From positions 1-51,114 of the forward strand of contig JADNYV010000247.1 of assembly GCA_015501055.1 (NCBI GenBank): a stretch of 51,114 nt of DNA, written 5' to 3'. Of the stretch, positions 11,707 through 22,215 are shown in pieces. A program made the translations under genes and the position numbers. The notes below the pieces were generated by a model. The model saw nothing but the letters and a program-made list of their open reading frames with translations, was not told the origin of the DNA and made no database searches. Position 1 is the stretch's first letter. Every line of letters begins with the position of its first letter. Source of the stretch: Mucidula mucida (Eukaryota; Basidiomycota; Agaricomycetes; Agaricales; Physalacriaceae).

Positions 11707-12325
11707 GTGTCAAAAAGCTCGCGTCCGGGGACAGAATATCGTCTTTCTTTCGTCCTGTCTGTACGATCACTCGGATGGCTAGCATGCCTCCCATTCATCG
11801 TCGCGCAGTTGCCATCGAACGTGTTGAGCTCGCTGTCCTCACATCGAGCGCACCACTGTCATCGTCTGTCACCTCTTCTGTGTCACCGTCGTCAGTCAAC
11901 GTCTCTTCAAACGCGGGTGAAACGACGTCTAATGACGCGTCCCCATCCACTACATCGTAAACTACGGTGCCTCTCATGCCATACACGTTCACACCGTATT
12001 AGTCTCCTACAGCTACTAGTGGAGATTCAAGTGATCCCGAGCTCTACCCGAAGCTGGATCTTACAAGGTCCCCGACTTTTCGGCGGTGTGGACTGTAGCC
12101 TATGACAAGGCTAAAACGATGGTTGGTGTTTCTATTTCAGTTTTTCGTCACATCTTAATCAGTGCACCTTGACAAGGTCGGAAGGAATTGGGATGGATTC
12201 GGCGCTGATCCTTTCCTGACTGGAGAGGTACTTAGGCTTGCGAAACGGACAAGGTCAGAGCCACCGTTCATCTTACAGGGCTTTGACTTGCGCCTGGGAG
12301 AGTTCGCCAGGAGGTCGATCGGACC
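11707..12325 (+). pseudogene. GH3 beta-glucosidase relic (copy A), internally collapsed
   Basis: A decayed copy of the GH3 gene at 13271. The start ATG is CTG here (CGTCCTGTCTGTAC against CGTCATGTCTGTAC), and at least two in-frame stops interrupt the Ser/Thr-rich region. After the first intron the sequence jumps. 12181-12226 matches the [15 protein letters not shown] region near 14130. 12227-12256 matches the YACETDKV region near 14490. 12257-12325 matches the C-terminal [13 protein letters not shown] region near 16475. More than 3 kb of the parent is thus reduced to about 0.6 kb in collinear order. Upstream similarity to copy B starts near 11707. Intron sequence is retained in the first block, so this is DNA-level deletion and not retroposition. 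It is nonfunctional as a beta-glucosidase. Confidence 0.85.
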
Positions 12326-12371
12326 GAACTGGCGAAGTGACTGGAGTCGAGTCTAGTAGTAACAAGAGATC

Positions 12372-12642
12372 CGCGTATTGAGACCAATCTGTGGCCGCCA
12401 GGGCCAGTGGACAACTTACGTCCAAGTTCATCTTTCGCGCGGAAAACGGAACTGAAGGAGGTTCGGCTACTCGGACCGGCGTGCGCCCTCAACTTACTTC
12501 CCTACCTCCATGACTCTGATGACATTCGCCCAACTGTTCACAATTCTTCCTATCAGTATTACGGTACTAGCACATGATTCGCAAGAGGCCGTCGTCGAGG
12601 ACTTTTTCTCCGGAAATACAAACCACACAAACAATTGGGCAG
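12372..12642 (+). pseudogene. duplicated 5' fragment of GPI8 (promoter plus start of exon 1)
   Basis: Diverged copy of 9857-10270, with an internal loss of roughly 110 bp in the promoter part. It keeps the GPI8 start context, the signal peptide and the mature N-terminus up to NHTNNWA, then the similarity stops. An open frame survives from ATG 12510 or 12519 through the fragment into unrelated sequence, stopping at 12672-12674. This gives roughly 51-54 residues with a signal-peptide-like start. No catalytic residue of the transamidase is included, so it cannot act as GPI8. It sits immediately after the collapsed GH3 copy A. Confidence 0.8.
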
Positions 12643-13270
12643 AAGGCTACAGTCCATCTTCTTCAGTATTTTAGCTGATTGCGACGGCTACTTCTTTCCT
12701 CAAGTCTGATGTGCTTCAATCGTGGATCTTCCACCTTTTACGCGGTTGTGGAATCTCTAGAGTATGTTCATGTGACAATATGTATATATGCGGTATGTTC
12801 TTTGTGATTTACAGTTCTTCGTTCTGCGTCGAAACGCTCTGTCACTGCTGCCCGCCAAGTCCCCATCGCGGGAGAACCACGGATAATCGTCAGGCGGGAG
12901 CATGACTCAACAATGATCACTGACCTCGATGCACGCGCCGCCTTGATGCTCATCTGACCGCGGATGAGGGACTGATGCAGATGGAGGAGGTGGTTTCTAT
13001 CTGATAGGCAACATTCTACAGCCGCAATGTTTGATTGTAGAGTCTTTCTGGAATGTCCTCAGCGCAAGTACACGCAAAAGTGTAAGCCACGAATTGCCTA
13101 CACCCTTCTACACAGCCGGATTCCCAGCAGGACTCCGGTTTTGCGGGGCGGACTGACGGCGTATACGTAGGCAATCAGCGAGCTTCAATCTCGGGCCTCT
13201 ACCCTGAGCCAGTGCGATCGTGTCTCAAAAAGCTCGCGCCCGGGAACAAAATCAGTGTTGTTCTTTCGTC
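12643..13270. other. spacer resembling the spacer after GH3 copy B
   Basis: No gene seen. Around 12790-12900 it resembles 17480-17600, sharing for example ACAGTTCT-CGTT, CGTCGAAACGC and GCGGGAGAAC-ACGG in the same order. This suggests that GH3 copies and their 3' spacers were duplicated together. The last 50 bp is the upstream flank shared between GH3 copies A and B. Confidence 0.5.
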
Positions 13271-16200
13271 ATGTCTGTACGCCTACTCGGATGGTTAGCA
13301 TGCCTCCCATTCATCGTCGCGCAGTCGCCATCAAACCTGTCGAGCTCGCTGTCCTCTCAAACATTCTCTGCCTCTACTGTTGTAACATCGAGCGCAACAC
13401 TGTCATCGATTCTCACCTCTTCCGTGTTACCGTCGTCAGTCAACGTCTCTTCGAGCGCGGGTGAAACGATGTCTAATGACGCGTCCCCATCCACTACGTC
13501 GCGAACTACGGTGCCTATCATGTCATACACGTTCACGCCGTATCCGTCTCCTACAGCTACTGGTGGCGATCCAAGTGATCCCCTAGCTCCACCCGAAGCT
13601 GGATCCAACAAGATCCTCGACTTTTCGGCGGCGTGGGCTGCAGCCTATGACAAGGCTAAAGCTATGGTTGGTGTTTCCATTTCAGTTGTTCGTCATATCT
13701 AACTAGTGCACCTCGACAAGGTCGCCAACTTCACGCTTGAGGAAAAGGTCATTGTCACCACTGGCGTTGGTTGGAAAAATGGCCGATGTGTTGTAAGCTA
13801 TTTCATTTCTTTCTTCGGCTGTCTATTGACGGCGTCATGGTAGGGCAATATACAGGCCATCAAAGACAAAGGCTTCCCTGGTCTTTGCTTACAGGATTCG
13901 CCATTGGGTGTTCGCCTCGCTGACTTTGTGACTGCTTTCCCGACTGGTATAAACGCGGCCGCAACGTACGTATGTTTGATGGATACAAATGTCGATCTAA
14001 TTCTTCCACTAGCTTCAACCGACGCTTGATTAGGCTTCGTGGCCTGTTCATGGGTCGCGAACATGCTGGAAAAGGCGTCAATGTCGCTTTGGGACCCATG
14101 ATGAATATGGGGCGAATAGCGCAAGGCGGAAGGAATTGGGAAGGATTCGGCGCTGATCCTTTCCTGACTGGAGAAGCTACATATGAGACTATTTTGGGTA
14201 TGCAGGAAGCGGGCGTTCAAGCCTGTGCGAAGCATCTTGTTGGAAAGTGAGTGATACACGTCATCGCATGGTTATTGGTCCTCATCATTGGTTGGAACAG
14301 CGAACAAGAACACTTTCGTACGCAGGAGAGTTCTGAGATTGATGATCGCACCCAACACGAGATATATTCTCATCCATTCCTACGAAGCATCATGGCAGGT
14401 GTTACGAGCATGATGTGCAGCTACAGTACGCAAATTTCTCGCTCTTCCCAAACACCATAATTTGACTTGACTAGATTTGTTGAATGGTACTTACGCTTGC
14501 GAAACGGACAAGGTCATGAACGACATCATCAAACGAGAGTATGGCTTCCAAGGGTGTGAGTTTATTCTTGTCGGATCCTTCATATATTATTGATCATCCG
14601 AGCAGATATTATGTCGGACTGGCAAGCAACAGAATCTACCATTTCAGCTATTACCGGTTTGGATGTAAGCCTCCGTCGTATTCGCCCCATCTAGTCGCAT
14701 CTGAATGAACGATCGCCTCCAGATGACAATGCCAGGAGATGTGACAATTGGTTCTGGTGACTCGTATTTTGGCGGAAACCTAACTTCCTACGTTCAAAAT
14801 GGCACCATACCGGAGGCTCGTGTTGACGACATGGGCGAGTAACATCTTCCATCAATCACCACATAACTCACCGTCTGATTTTCTTGGCAGCTACTCGCAT
14901 CATTGCTGGCTGGTACTTTGCTCATCAAGACGATGCTTCTTTCCCGGCCACGAACTTCGACTCGTCGCATCCCGATAGCGAAGCCACCAACGAACATGTC
15001 GACGTACAGGAAGACCATTATAAGCTCGTACGCGAAATCGGCGCCGCAAGCACTGTTTTACTCAAGAATACGAATAATGCGTTGCCGCTCAACAACCCGC
15101 GCACCTTGGTTGTCTTAGGATCCGATGCTGGTTCTAGTAGGTTTGGGCCGAATCCGTTTGGTCCCAACCAAGTATGGTTGTATCTGTCTGATGCTCATGG
15201 GCTGACATGGCTTCTCCTAGGTCGGTAACGATGGCATCCTAGCTATGGGCTGGGGTTCCGGGTGTGTTACTGCTATTCCATACCTCGGACGGCGCACTGT
15301 TGCTAACTATCTATTTCCAGGACTGCAACACTCCCATATCTCATTTCCGTATGCATCTTTCGCTCACAGTTACGACGCTCATGACCTCCTCCGATTCCCA
15401 GCCGCTCGAAGCAATACAGCAAAGAGCGCGAAAAGACCATACCACCATTTCGTGGATGCTGGATGACTTCAATCTAACACGCGCTGCCTCAGCCGCGCTC
15501 AAGCAATCTGCCGCGTTGGTCTTCGTTAATTCTGACTCTGGTGAAGGCAGTGGAGGAGACCGGTATATCCGTTTGACCTGATTTCCGGCGATTGCTGACT
15601 TTTATAGCACGAACTTGACCGCTTGGCATGGCGGTGATGACCTTGTACAGGCGACGGCGGCGTCGAATAACAACACGATTGTGATTGTTCACAGTGTAGG
15701 TCCGCTAATCTTGGAGCCGTGGATTGAACATCCTAATGTGACTGCCGTACGTATCTGCTACCATGTTCAATGCTTCGACTAATATCGCTCAAGGTGCTTT
15801 GGGCGGGAGCACCAGGACAAGAAGCTGGAAACTCGATTGCGGATGTCCTTTACGGAGATTGGAATCCCTCTGGACGTTTGCCTTACACTATTGCGAAGAA
15901 GCCGGAAGACTACTCTGCTCAGTTGGTCACTGGTGGATCTGAAGACGATATCATCGTTGTTTCTTATACCGAAGGGTCAGTTTTCTTCGACATGTCCGAC
16001 AGTTGACCAATGATCCTTAGGCTGTACATCGACTACCGTCACTTCGACGCTGTTCGTACCAACTATCTTTCGGAGACGTAGGCTCATCGATTCTTTCAGA
16101 AAAACATCACTCCTCGTTTCGAATTTGGCTTCGGATTGAGTTATACCACCTTTGAGTACGACGGTCTATCGGTCGAGAGAACCGGCAACGTAAATGATCC

Positions 16201-16677
16201 TATGGCTGCTGCCTGGGAAGCTGGTGAAGCTACAGAAATCTCTGTCGGATCGGGTACGGCGGCATGGTACGAGTTTGCTCTGCGCACATTGATTTTTCGG
16301 TTAACATTAGCTAGGCTCCACGAGGATGCCTTCAAAGTGACGTTTGGTGTGACGAACACTGGCTTGGTGTATGGTGGAGAAGTAGGATTGTTTGCTTGTC
16401 TCCGAGTGTGCATGCGTTGACTTGTGTATCCCAGATCCCTCAGCTGTATCTGAACATGCCGGCTTCCGCTGAGGAACCGCCGTCTATTTTACAGGGCTTC
16501 GACAACGTCGAACTTGCGCCTGGGGAAAGCAAGGAGGTGACGATTTATTTGTCACGGTACGCGGTTTCTGTCTGGGATACTGTTGCCCAAGGGTGGAGGA
16601 GGCCGGAGGGTACTATTGGTGTGACCGTTGGTGCTAGCTCTCGGGATGGGCGTCTCTTTGGTTCGTTGCCTGTATAG
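13271..16677 (+). CDS. GH3 beta-glucosidase, copy B (deletion in the acid/base loop)
   Basis: Secreted beta-glucosidase cleaving cello-oligosaccharides. ATG 13271 opens the signal peptide [18 protein letters not shown], then a Ser/Thr-rich stretch of about 90 residues, then the GH3 domains. The nucleophile Asp lies in YIMSDWQAT and the GLDMTMPGD loop is intact. The acid/base Glu lies in NSDSGEG. The C-terminal fibronectin III-like part ends [16 protein letters not shown]. Many short introns are needed. One of them, after ARVDDM, uses a GC donor (GGCGAGT) where copy C has GTAAGA. Compared with copy C, six codons (YITVDG) are missing right after the catalytic GEG, leaving GEGSGGDR. The reading frame is otherwise continuous. 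The loop loss may weaken or change activity. A tract at 14936-15053 is almost identical to copy C. Confidence 0.88.
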
Positions 16678-18255
16678 CTTGACTAGGCTTCTCCGGGCTC
16701 CTCTTGATACTTGATTAAACCGCGTTGTAACATCTTTTCCCTCGTTTATGCCTATGTGCGCACTGAATTCTACCACGGATGCGCGGATGGTTCAAAATTG
16801 ATATTAGACGTCGGAAACACTTCCGTTTTCGTGCAGCCTTACACCGAGAGAGTTCTCTAGGAAGGCTCTTCGCCCTGACAATGCTAGGCCTCCCTTCAGG
16901 ATTTCGGCTGGTGCGAGTGGGGTTATTCGGGATCCTGGTAGGTTCTGATCCTGGTTCAACAATCATCATCAGGTGCTCTAGTGTCGGCATCGAGCGTCCT
17001 TAACCAGGTTCATCCGCCTTGGGATTCTCAGGCTTCAATCTGAGCGCCAGATGAAGCCGGTGTGCGGCCTTGATTCTTTACCGCGACAGCGTATTGACCA
17101 CCTTGATCATCTATTTCTTCCTGATGAGACTTGGTCCTCTGATAAGTAGGATCAGAGAGATCAGTGCATCCAGAACGACCTGAGAGCCTTCTTCACTAAA
17201 CCTCTACGATCGAGTAATACAACTTCGCCTCCCGATCACTGCTCGGGGACTATGTGGCGGGCAGCCTCCAACGAGTTGAAACCTCCTCCTGCTGTCTAAA
17301 GCTTCATTTGTCTAGAGCATGCGTAAACAATATACACGTAGCTGATGTGCTTCTATATTAGGTGATGCCACCAGCTACCTTTTCCTCGCAGCAATCAGGA
17401 ATGTTCTCCTTCTTGGATTCTCTTTACTAAGTGTTATCAGATTCATCAACCAGGTCTATGGAATATCCAGATCAAGTTTATACGACGGCACTAGCATGCG
17501 GATTGTTTTCTAAGACCGACAGTTCTCCGTTATCCGTCGAAACGCCTGAAAATTCTTGCTTTACAAGTCCTCCTTTGCGGGAGAACAACGGTGATTTAAA
17601 GCCGGCCAACCCGGTTGCTTTTGGAAGTCGAAGATCTGCTTCCACGACAAACAAGCGATCAGAACACATGTCGCGGGATTTGTATATCAGCTACTATGAG
17701 CGCTATCCCCGCAGGCACTGCGCCACACTTGTGAATTGTTGCTTCGTCCAGAAACATGCGGCATATCGGTCCAAGAGAGGGGGACGTGCCGTTAGTTCTT
17801 AGTGGGTTTTCTCTGAAGTTTGAACGACATCTAGCCGCGAGGTAGGTTTCTAGATGACCAGTATAACGGGGAGCGGAGCGACCTCGGTGGAGGTAAATTA
17901 AGATGCTTATAATCGCAGTATCGGGATGGCAATCTTATGGTGCTAGGTAGAATACCGCGCAGATCTCGCGTCTTTGGTTAGAAAAAGTTGTCTTGGGTGT
18001 ACTACGGACGCATTTCGGACGCGCACCAAGCCTTAAGCCTTGAGCGCGGGATGCACGCGCCGAGACTGAGTCCTGAGTTCGCGATCGAATCGCTCCAGAT
18101 TTGGATCGCGTGGTGATAAATTATCGTTACATCATCCCTCGTCTTGAGCTTCTCTCCGACACTTTCCCCACACACCTGACCTACACCGAAGATGTTAAAA
18201 CGCTTGCGACTTGAAACGAGGGATCATCCTTCTCTCCCTTTCCTTCACCATCATC
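16678..18255. other. intergenic spacer between GH3 copies B and C
   Basis: No gene or RNA is supported. The portion around 17480-17600 is related to the spacer after the collapsed copy A. The right 200 bp is the presumed promoter of copy C. It differs from the upstream flank shared by copies A and B. Confidence 0.5.
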
Positions 18256-21200
18256 ATGTCCGTCCGACTATTGGGATGGCTAGCCTGCCTCCCGTTCATC
18301 TTGGCACAGCTGCCGTCTGACCCGTCCAGCGTTTTGTCTGCACCGCTGAGCGCCGCCGAGTCCTCCTCTTTCTTTCCATCATCCTCGGGTCTCGCAACGT
18401 CGACTGCCTCTGTGTCCTCGCTGTCATCGGCATCTCCCACCTTGTCCTCTTCTGTGTTCCCTTCGTCCGTCAACGTCTCTGTGACTTCGGTCGGATCCAC
18501 CACACTCGCTTCTTCATCTTCGATACCATTGAGCAATGTTACTTCCTCTACTGCCGCGTTTCCTGCCACCACCACGAGAAATACGGTCCCGATCATGTCA
18601 TACACGTTCTCGCCATACCCTTCTCCTACGGCCACTGGCGGAGCTCCGACAGATCCCAAGGCTCCACCCGAAATTGGGTCTACCGATGTGTTGGACTTTT
18701 CGGCGGCGTGGTCTGCAGCCTTTGAAAAGGCTAAATCAATGGTTCGTGAGATTTGACGCCCATTTGAGGGCATCATGCCCATCATTTTCAACTCACGCGC
18801 AATCATCAGGTGGATACTTTTACGCTCGAGGAAAAGGTCAACGTCACGACTGGAGTTGGCTGGCAGGTCGGTCGCTGCGTGGTGCGTTACCTCAATTTCG
18901 TCATGTACTATGAACCATGACCTTTTTTTGTACAGGGGAATATACCGCCTATTGAAGGAAAAGGTTTCCCTGGTATTTGTTTGGAAGATTCACCTTTGGG
19001 CGTGCGTCTTGCAGACTTCGTTACCGCGTTCCCGACTGGCGTAAATGCTGCTGCGACGTATGTTGTCCTGAAGGATCAGATGCTCACGTAAATCTGATAT
19101 TCTGCTTTCAACAGTTGGAACCGCCGCCTTATTCGTCTTCGGGGTCTGTTGATGGGTCGAGAACACGTCGCGAAAGGTGTTCACGTCGCTTTGGGACCCA
19201 TGATGAATATGGGCCGAATAGCACAAGGTGCGTGAATCTCTTGTGCGCGCGAGAGGGATTCGTGTTCAAGCGATCGCACAAGGTGGAAGGAATTGGGAAG
19301 GATTTGGTGCCGATCCTTTCCTCACGGGAGAGGCTGCATATGAGACTATCCTTGGTATGCAGGAAGCAGGTGTTCAAGCCTGCGCGAAGCACCTGGTTGG
19401 CAAGTGAGTGATGGACGCGCTGACACGCTGCTCGCTTCTCAATATTTTTTAGCGAACAAGAACATCGTCGAACCCAAGAAAGTTCTGATATTGATGATCG
19501 GACTCAGCACGAGATTTATTCTCATCCTTTCCTGCGTAGCGTCATGGCCGGTGTTGCGAGCATGATGTGCAGCTACAGTATGCTGCTCCTACTTCCTTTA
19601 CACCTCAGACTCAACTTCCTCAGATCTGCTGAACGGTACTTACGCTTGTGAAACGGACAAGGTCATGAACGATATCATCAAGCGGGAATACGGATTCCAA
19701 GGGTGTCAGTCTCCTCTTTGCATCCCAAGTATCAATCGCTCATCAACTTGACAGACATCATGTCAGATTGGCAGGCAACTGAATCCACCATCTCAGCAAT
19801 CACGGGCCTGGATGTAAGCTTATTCGATCGCGTCCAATGGATGACATTCAACCAATACCTCGCAGATGACCATGCCAGGGATGTAACATTCAATTCTGGA
19901 GACTCCTACTTTGGCGCAAATCTGACGGCTTATGTTCACAACGACATCATCCCCGAAGCTCGTGTCGACGACATGGGTAAGAACGCAAATACTACTACCA
20001 TTCCCTATCTGACTTTCTTGCTAGCTACTCGCATCATTGCGGCATGGTACTTTTTACACCAAGACGATCCTTCTTTCCCGGCCACGAACTTCGACTCGTC
20101 GCATCCCGATAGCGAGGCCACCAATGAACATGTCGACGTACAGGAAGACCATTATAAGCTCGTACGCGAAATCGGCGCCGCAAGCACGGTTCTGCTCAAG
20201 AATACCAACAATGCGTTGCCGCTCAACAAACCGCGCACCTTGGTCCTATTAGGATCCGATGCTGGACCTAGTACGTTTGGCCCGAACCCGTTTGGACCGG
20301 ACCAAGTAAGGCGATTGTATAAAGTTGAAGTCCATAGAACTTACCTACTTCCTTCCAGGGCGGCAACGATGGTATTCTCGCTATGGGATGGGGATCTGGG
20401 TACGTTTTCCCTTTTATGTCTGAAGCAAGACATCGCTAATTATTTACGTGCAATTGTAGCACGGCGACCTTCCCGTATCTTATTTCGGTATGAGTGTACC
20501 GCTTGCGTCAGTCATGCGTCTCACCTATTTTTCAGCCTCTCGAAGCTATCCAGCAACGAGCTCGGAAAGATCATACCACCATCACATGGATGCTGGACGA
20601 TTTTAATATTGCCCGTGCCAGCTCCATGGCACTCAAGCAATCCGCCGCATTGGTCTTTATTAACTCTGACTCCGGTGAAGGATATATCACTGTCGACGGT
20701 AATGAAGGAGACCGGTACGTGTCTCTGTTGAATGCCGGCCTCATAACTCAACCTTGATAGCAAAAACTTGACCGCCTGGCACAATGGCGATGCCCTTGTG
20801 CAAGCGACGGCTGCACAAAATAATAATACCATTGTGATCGTTCACAGTGTTGGTCCGCTAATCTTGGAGCCGTGGATTGAGCATCCCAATGTCTCTGCAG
20901 TACGTATATATGCTGAATATCTATTGCTATGACTAAGATCACCGAAGGTCCTTTGGGCAGGAGCACCTGGACAAGAAGCCGGAAACTCCATTGCTGATGT
21001 TTTATATGGGGATTGGAATCCCTCCGCACGCCTACCTTACACGATCGCGAAGAGGCCGGAAGACTACTCGGCTCAATTGGTCACTGGGGGGACTGGAGAT
21101 GACATTCTCGATATACCCTACACCGAAGGGTGAGTCTTTCTATGGCTGCCGCGGACATCTAACAGATCATCAGGCTGTACATTGACTACCGTCACTTCGA

Positions 21201-21823
21201 CGCTGTTCGTACCAACTAGTTTTCGGAGACATACGCTCATTGATTTCTTTAGAAAAACATTACTCCTCGTTTCGAGTTCGGCTTCGGGCTGAGTTATACC
21301 ACATTCGAGTACGACAGTCTATCGGTGGAGAGGACTGGCAACGCAAATGATCCCATGGCTGCTGCCTGGGAAGCTGGCGAAGCTACCGAAATTTTCGTTG
21401 GGTCGGGCACGGCGGCATGGTATGAGCGTCCTCTGAGACTATGATCTTTTCTTGACATTGGTTAGGCTCCACGAAGACGCCTTCAAAGTAACGTTCAATG
21501 TGCGGAACAGTGGCGGAGTGTATGGTGGAGAAGTAGGAATGTTTGTTCGTCTCCAAGTGCATGCGTTGACTTGTGTTTTCTAGATCCCACAGCTATATCT
21601 GAACATGCCGGCTTCCGCCGAAGAGCCGCCATCCATCCTAGAGGGCTTTGACAATGTCGAACTTGCGCCTGGGGAGAGCAAGGAGGTGACGATTTACCTG
21701 TCTCGATACGCAGTGTCTATCTGGGATACTGTCGCCCAAGGCTGGAGAAGGCCGGAGGGAACTATCGGTGTCACTGTTGGCGCCAGTTCCCGCGACGGGC
21801 GTCTGTTCGGTTCACTGCCTTGA
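18256..21823 (+). pseudogene. GH3 beta-glucosidase, copy C (frameshift in the GLDMTMPGD loop)
   Basis: A full-length paralog of copy B. It has the same signal peptide (ATG 18256, [18 protein letters not shown]), a longer Ser/Thr-rich region, nucleophile YIMSDWQAT, a complete acid/base loop ([14 protein letters not shown]) and C-terminus DGRLFGSLP. Relative to copy B, one base is missing near 19879 (CCAGGGATG for CCAGGAGATG). Correct splicing of the intron at 19814-19865 would therefore give MTMPGM and a stop. If that 52-nt intron is retained, its length restores the frame and the message stays open, but the conserved GLDMTMPGD segment is replaced. It also carries an intron at 19228-19282 that copies A and B lack. 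I call it a pseudogene with reserve: an assembly error or intron retention could rescue it. Confidence 0.72.
19228..19282 (+). repeat. copy-specific intron bounded by 10-bp direct repeats
   Basis: A 55-nt GT-AG intron in GH3 copy C, placed inside the [13 protein letters not shown] coding block. Copies A and B have no intron there. The sequence GCACAAGGTG occurs at 19221-19230 and again at 19276-19285, so both splice junctions fall in the repeat. This looks like an insertion with target duplication. Confidence 0.75.
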
Positions 21824-22215
21824 CACTACAACTACAGAAGGCAGACAGACTTCTGAACGTCTATTACACTCGTTATCACAGCTTGTTTTTTGGACTTATC
21901 GTTATTTCGTCGTTGTCGACTACAAAATGGCACGCACGCTGTTCGTTGTATTCCTCTTGGAGATCACATCAGCATTTGAGATACGAGGGCGATAGAGCCA
22001 CTCTTGCGAGTAGGTCCCAAAGGGCGATAAGAAGACTCAAGTGTTGACAAGCGGCGAGTGAGCATTCGTTGACCTGGTTGGCTCATTGGAAGAGGCTGAG
22101 ATAGTGGTGGAAAGAACTCGTCAATAATAATTGAGGTATAAGATATGCAGGTATAATACAGTGAGATATATAATCGTAACCGCGTCGCGAATCATAACAC
22201 AACGTTAAGCATCAA
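21824..22215. other. intergenic region (convergent genes)
   Basis: 3' flanks of GH3 copy C and the DUF6699 gene. Nothing further recognised. Confidence 0.5.
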
